DNA of 64,000 bases from Variovorax sp. OV700. GTDB taxonomy: Bacteria > Pseudomonadota > Gammaproteobacteria > Burkholderiales > Burkholderiaceae_C. The notes beneath the pieces are model-generated. The model saw nothing but the letters and a program-made list of their open reading frames with translations. It ran no database searches and had not been told where the DNA came from. Shown in pieces: positions 60,664 to 64,000 of this stretch. A program made the translations under genes and the position numbers. Where the stretch lies: positions 62,001 through 126,000 of the forward strand of contig NZ_FNDR01000009.1 of the NCBI RefSeq assembly GCF_900099805.1. The letters are read 5' to 3'. Position 1 is the first letter of the stretch. Each line of letters opens with the position of its first letter.

Positions 60664-61317
60664 ATGCCGAAAATGATCATTTCGATCGATGGTTTTGTCG
60701 TCGAGCAAGTGGCGCTCGCCAAAGACCGGACGACGCTGGGCCGACGCGCCTACAACGACATCGTGATCGACAATCTCGCGGTCAGCGGCGAGCATGCCGT
60801 GGTGCACATGCGCGGCAGCGAAGTCGAAATTGAAGATCTCAAAAGCACCAACGGCACCTACGTCAATGCACTCGTCGTCCAGAAGCAGGTGCTCAAGGAC
60901 AACGACGTCATCGAACTGGGCGGCTGCCGCATCCAGTTCCGAGCCAGCAGCCACCTGGCGGTTGGCGGCGGCACGGCGCGCAACGACGCCACCGGCGATT
61001 TCGCGGAATCCATTCCTCTATCTTCCGCGCCGACTGAATCCGGGGCGCTGGTCGAACTTGGCGTGCCGGTGCTGCGCGTTCTTGCCGGAGCCAACGAGGG
61101 CCAGGACGTGTCTTTGCAGAAGGTGGTCACCACCATCGGCAAGCCGGGCGTGGCCGTGGCGGTTGTCACGCGCCGCCGGCAAGGCTACGTGGCCGCCAGC
61201 GTCATGGGCGAAGTCACGCTCAACGGCGCCCCGCTGGGCACCGACGCCGTGGGATTGCAGGAGAGCGACGTGCTGGAACTCGGCGGCGCCACGCGCATGC
61301 AGTTCAAGCGGGTCTGA
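60664..61317 (+). CDS. FHA domain protein
   Basis: A 217-residue protein. The FHA domain covers roughly residues 5-90 with Gly26-Arg27 (TTLGRR), Ser41-x-x-His44 (SGEH) and STNG (61-64), all contact residues for phosphothreonine. The second half (VPVLRVLAGANEGQDVSL...VTTIGKPG) looks like a degenerate second FHA-type beta sandwich. The ATG at 60664 is chosen; a GTG at 60595 is possible but precedes non-conserved sequence. It should read out phosphorylation set by the PP2C and a kinase. Confidence 0.92.
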   Translation: MPKMIISIDGFVVEQVALAKDRTTLGRRAYNDIVIDNLAVSGEHAVVHMRGSEVEIEDLKSTNGTYVNALVVQKQVLKDNDVIELGGCRIQFRASSHLAVGGGTARNDATGDFAESIPLSSAPTESGALVELGVPVLRVLAGANEGQDVSLQKVVTTIGKPGVAVAVVTRRRQGYVAASVMGEVTLNGAPLGTDAVGLQESDVLELGGATRMQFKRV

Positions 61318-61383
61318 CGCCTTCTTTTTCTTCGGTTCTTCTTCTTCTCCCTTCCACAGCGCGGCCCGCGTGCGTGCGACGCC

Positions 61384-63648
61384 ATGAAGGCGCTCCGGCG
61401 GCACTGGCCGCGCATTGCCATCACTTTGCTGCCGGTCTTGCTGGCGCTTGCGCACTCCACGGGCGCCTGGCGGCTGGGCGCGATCGATCGGCTCGACCAC
61501 CTGGTCTACGACACCCGCCTGCGCGCCACCATGCCGCGCACGCTTGACCCCCGCGTGGTGATCGTCGACGTGGACGATGCCAGCCTGACGCGGCAAGGCC
61601 AATGGCCCTGGTCGCGCGACAAGCTGGCGCGGCTCACTGAAGAGCTCGTCGGGCGCCAGCAGGTGGCGGTGCTGGGCTTCGACGTGATGTTCATCGAGCC
61701 CGACCGGAGTTCCGGCCTCGACAAGCTCCGCCAGATCGCAAGCGGGCCGCTGCGCGACATGCCCGGCCTTGCCGCAGGCATCGAACGGCTCGCGCCCGCG
61801 CTCGACAACGACGCCACCTTTGCCCGCGCGCTCGAAGGCCGGCGCGTGGCGCTCGGCTACTACTTCACCCGCACCGAAAAGCCGAGCGCGAAGGGCCAGT
61901 TGCCCGCAACCCCGCTGCTCCAGCCCGAGGCCTTTCCGCCGGGCCACGCCTACGCCACGGCCTGGAACGGCTTTGGCGCCAACCTTCCCGTGCTGGCCGA
62001 CGCCGCGCCTGCTTCGGGGTTCGTCAACACGCTGGTCTCGTCGGCGGGCGACGGCGTCATCCGCGCCGCGCCCCTCATTGCGCGCTACGAAGGCGATGCG
62101 GAGCGGCCCGGCTACTACGAATCGCTCGGGCTCGCCGTCTACCGGCTGGCCAACGGCAGGCCGCCCGTGCTGCCGGCCTTTGCCTCCGGTGGCGCCGCGC
62201 CCCGGCTCCAATCCCTGTTGGTGGGCCGCCTGCGCGTGCCGGTCGACGAAACCGCCAGCATGCAGGTGCCCTTTCGCGGCCCCGGTGGCGCAAATGGCGG
62301 TTCGTTCCGCTACGTGGCCGCCGCCGACGTGCTCGAAGGCCGGCTCGCGCCCGGTGAGTTGAAAGACAAGATCGTGCTCGTCGGCGCCACTGCGCCCGGC
62401 CTGCAAGACCTGCGCGCCACGCCCGTAGGTGCCGGTTTTCCGGGTGTGGAGGTGCACGCGAACGTCGTGTCGGCCATGCTCGACCATCGCCTGCTCGCGG
62501 TGCCCGACTACGCCGCCGGCTACGAAGTGCTGAGCCTGCTGGCTGCGGGCCTGGTGCTGGCGCTGGGGCTCTCGCTGCTGCCGGCCACGCGCGCCCTTCT
62601 GCTGGGCATTGCCACGGTGGCGGCGCTGGTCGGCGCGAACGCCTGGCTTTACCAAGACCACGGCCTCGTGCTGCCGCTGGCCGCGTCCCTGGCCATGGCG
62701 GCGCTGGCCTTCGTGCTCAACATGGGCTGGGGCTACTTCATCGAGTCCCGCGAGCGCCGCGGGCTGGTGCGGCTCTTCGGCACCTACGTGCCCCCGCAGC
62801 TGGTCGACGAAATGCTCACGGACCCCGGCCGCTACAGCATGCATGCCGAGAGCAAGCAGATGACCGTCATGTTCTGCGACATGCGCGGCTTTACCCGGCT
62901 GTCGGAGCAATTGGCTCCGGCCGAGCTCCAGGCCTTCTTGAACACCTTGTTCAGCCGGCTCACCAACGTCATCAGCGCGCACCGCGGCACCGTCGACAAA
63001 TACATGGGCGACTGCGTCATGGCCTTCTGGGGCGCACCCGTCGACACCCCCGACCACGCCACGCTGGCCGTGCGCGCCGCGCTGGAAATGGCGCACACCG
63101 TGCGCGACATCAACCAGGCCCAGCGCGCCATCGGGCGGCCCGAAATCAGCGTGGGCATCGGCATCAACAGCGGCGTCATGTGCGTGGGCGACATGGGCTC
63201 CGTGGCACGGCGCAGCTATACCGTGGTTGGCGATGCGGTCAACCTCGCGTCGCGCCTCGAGGGCCTCAGCGCACACTATGGCGTGGAGATCGTCGCCAGT
63301 GGCGCCACCCGCGAACTCGCGCCCGGCTGCCTCTGGCAAGAACTCGACAGCGTGCTGGTCAAGGGCAAGGCGCAGGCCGTTGCCGTGTACACGCCCTTGG
63401 CCGCCGACACCGACCAAGCCCAAGGCCCGGCCGCCGAGCAGCGATCTCAGCACTTGCAGCGCTGGGCGCAGGTGCTAGAAGCCTACCGCCGGCAGGACTG
63501 GGCAGTGGGCCGAACCCTGCTGGACCCATTGCTCGCCGCGGATGCCAAAAAAGTCCTTTACCAGCTCTACGCCCAGCGATTAGCCTCAATGGCGTTGCGT
63601 CCTCAAGACCCCGAATGGGACGGCGCAACCCGGTTTGAAACCAAATGA
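61384..63648 (+). CDS. CHASE2-domain class III adenylate/guanylate cyclase
   Basis: A 754-residue membrane protein. An N-terminal helix (about 10-27) is followed by a CHASE2 sensor domain outside the membrane (about 30-375), three helices (about 380-450) and the cyclase domain (about 490-665). Metal-binding Asp499 is in FCDMRGF and Asp543 in DKYMGDCVMAFWG. SYTVVGDAVNLASRLEG is the standard closing motif. It makes cAMP or cGMP upon an external signal. The downstream phosphodiesterase gene overlaps or nearly touches it. Confidence 0.95.
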   Translation: MKALRRHWPRIAITLLPVLLALAHSTGAWRLGAIDRLDHLVYDTRLRATMPRTLDPRVVIVDVDDASLTRQGQWPWSRDKLARLTEELVGRQQVAVLGFDVMFIEPDRSSGLDKLRQIASGPLRDMPGLAAGIERLAPALDNDATFARALEGRRVALGYYFTRTEKPSAKGQLPATPLLQPEAFPPGHAYATAWNGFGANLPVLADAAPASGFVNTLVSSAGDGVIRAAPLIARYEGDAERPGYYESLGLAVYRLANGRPPVLPAFASGGAAPRLQSLLVGRLRVPVDETASMQVPFRGPGGANGGSFRYVAAADVLEGRLAPGELKDKIVLVGATAPGLQDLRATPVGAGFPGVEVHANVVSAMLDHRLLAVPDYAAGYEVLSLLAAGLVLALGLSLLPATRALLLGIATVAALVGANAWLYQDHGLVLPLAASLAMAALAFVLNMGWGYFIESRERRGLVRLFGTYVPPQLVDEMLTDPGRYSMHAESKQMTVMFCDMRGFTRLSEQLAPAELQAFLNTLFSRLTNVISAHRGTVDKYMGDCVMAFWGAPVDTPDHATLAVRAALEMAHTVRDINQAQRAIGRPEISVGIGINSGVMCVGDMGSVARRSYTVVGDAVNLASRLEGLSAHYGVEIVASGATRELAPGCLWQELDSVLVKGKAQAVAVYTPLAADTDQAQGPAAEQRSQHLQRWAQVLEAYRRQDWAVGRTLLDPLLAADAKKVLYQLYAQRLASMALRPQDPEWDGATRFETK

Positions 63649-63677
63649 CCACAAACACAGGCGGGGGGTCTTTCACA

Positions 63678-64000
63678 ATGCAGGTTCGCGTGCTGGGCTG
63701 CTCGGGTGCCATCGCCAAAGACTGCCGCACCACCTCGTTCCTCGTCGACACCGACCTGCTCGTCGATGCGGGCACCGGCGTGGGCGACCTCACGCTCGAC
63801 GAAATGGCCCGCATCGACGACGTGGTGCTCACCCACTGCCACCTCGACCACATTGCCGCCCTCCCCCTCATGCTCGACGCCGTGGGCGGCCGCCGCACCC
63901 GCCCGCTGCGCGTGCACGCCCTGCGCGCCACCATCGAGGCGCTGCGCGCCCATGTGTTCAACAACGTCATCTGGCCCGATTTCGAGAGCATTCCCAGCCC
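63678..64000 (+). CDS. metallo-beta-lactamase-fold 3',5'-cyclic-nucleotide phosphodiesterase (3' end outside window)
   Basis: The first 107 residues of an MBL-fold hydrolase. It starts MQVRVLGCSGAIAKDCRTTSF and has the metal motif THCHLDH. This opening is typical of class II-like cyclic nucleotide phosphodiesterases and lies right after a cyclase, so cAMP or cGMP hydrolysis is likely. An earlier in-frame ATG at 63645 overlaps the cyclase stop (ATGA); the one at 63678 is preferred because GGGGGG lies upstream and the fold starts there. Confidence 0.85.
   Translation, partial: MQVRVLGCSGAIAKDCRTTSFLVDTDLLVDAGTGVGDLTLDEMARIDDVVLTHCHLDHIAALPLMLDAVGGRRTRPLRVHALRATIEALRAHVFNNVIWPDFESIPS

Noticed and set aside
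61018..63453. An 811-codon open frame antisense to the FHA and cyclase genes
   Set aside because: It runs across two real genes, has no domain and shows the composition of a shadow frame.

Overview
The window is high-G+C DNA, about two thirds G+C by eye. It fits a betaproteobacterium of the Comamonadaceae and looks most like Variovorax. That placement is an inference from gene neighbourhoods (recA-recX, sucCD-TerC, a second infA beside dbpA) and from many solitary periplasmic binding proteins. I see no rRNA, tRNA, CRISPR array, prophage or intact insertion sequence. Coding density is high. The only gaps near or above 300 bases are 14355-14653, 30424-30891 and 42428-42814, and each holds regulatory-looking or repeated DNA.

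Region 1 (1-12 kb) starts inside a GAPDH gene. It then carries mixed small operons: a lipoprotein pair, a monooxygenase-like protein, a protealysin-type protease with its emfourin-type inhibitor, YciI, pirin, VOC, amidase and CYTH-CHAD proteins, a lower-G+C membrane protein, SlyD, and a second copy of the lipoprotein pair. Region 2 (12-14.4 kb) is a LysR regulator divergent from DoxX and pirin.

Region 3 (14.6-30.4 kb) is a long co-directional catabolic cluster. It has a class II aldolase-like protein, a complete dipeptide-type ABC importer, a 2-hydroxyacid dehydrogenase, an omega-transaminase, an EamA exporter, a GntR/FCD regulator, an acetylpolyamine-amidohydrolase-like deacetylase, an APH-type small-molecule kinase, an AGXT2L-like PLP phospho-lyase, an M20 amidohydrolase and a Bug-type binding protein. 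The kinase plus phospho-lyase pair suggests breakdown of an amino alcohol such as 5-hydroxylysine or ethanolamine, perhaps delivered in N-acylated form.

Region 4 (30.9-37.3 kb) is a 4-hydroxyproline-type pathway: a DHDPS-family deaminase, a binding protein, a hydroxyproline epimerase with two catalytic cysteines, a three-part FAD/2Fe-2S dehydrogenase and a GntR/FCD regulator. Together regions 3 and 4 hint at use of the hydroxylated amino acids found in collagen.

Region 5 (37.3-45 kb) holds an acyltransferase/MerR operon, the dbpA-infA group with a long leader, a sugar-isomerase-like protein and a C26 amidase. Region 6 (45-49.8 kb) pairs a topoisomerase III that ends in a histone-H1-like tail plus SWIB domain with a divergent SET-domain methyltransferase. 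A 36-base alternating pyrimidine-purine tract lies between them. Region 7 (49.9-59.8 kb) is mostly housekeeping: a two-component system, MarR, recA-recX, argC, sucCD and TerC. Region 8 (59.8-64 kb) is a signalling block: PP2C phosphatase, FHA protein, CHASE2 nucleotide cyclase, and a metallo-beta-lactamase-fold phosphodiesterase cut by the window end.
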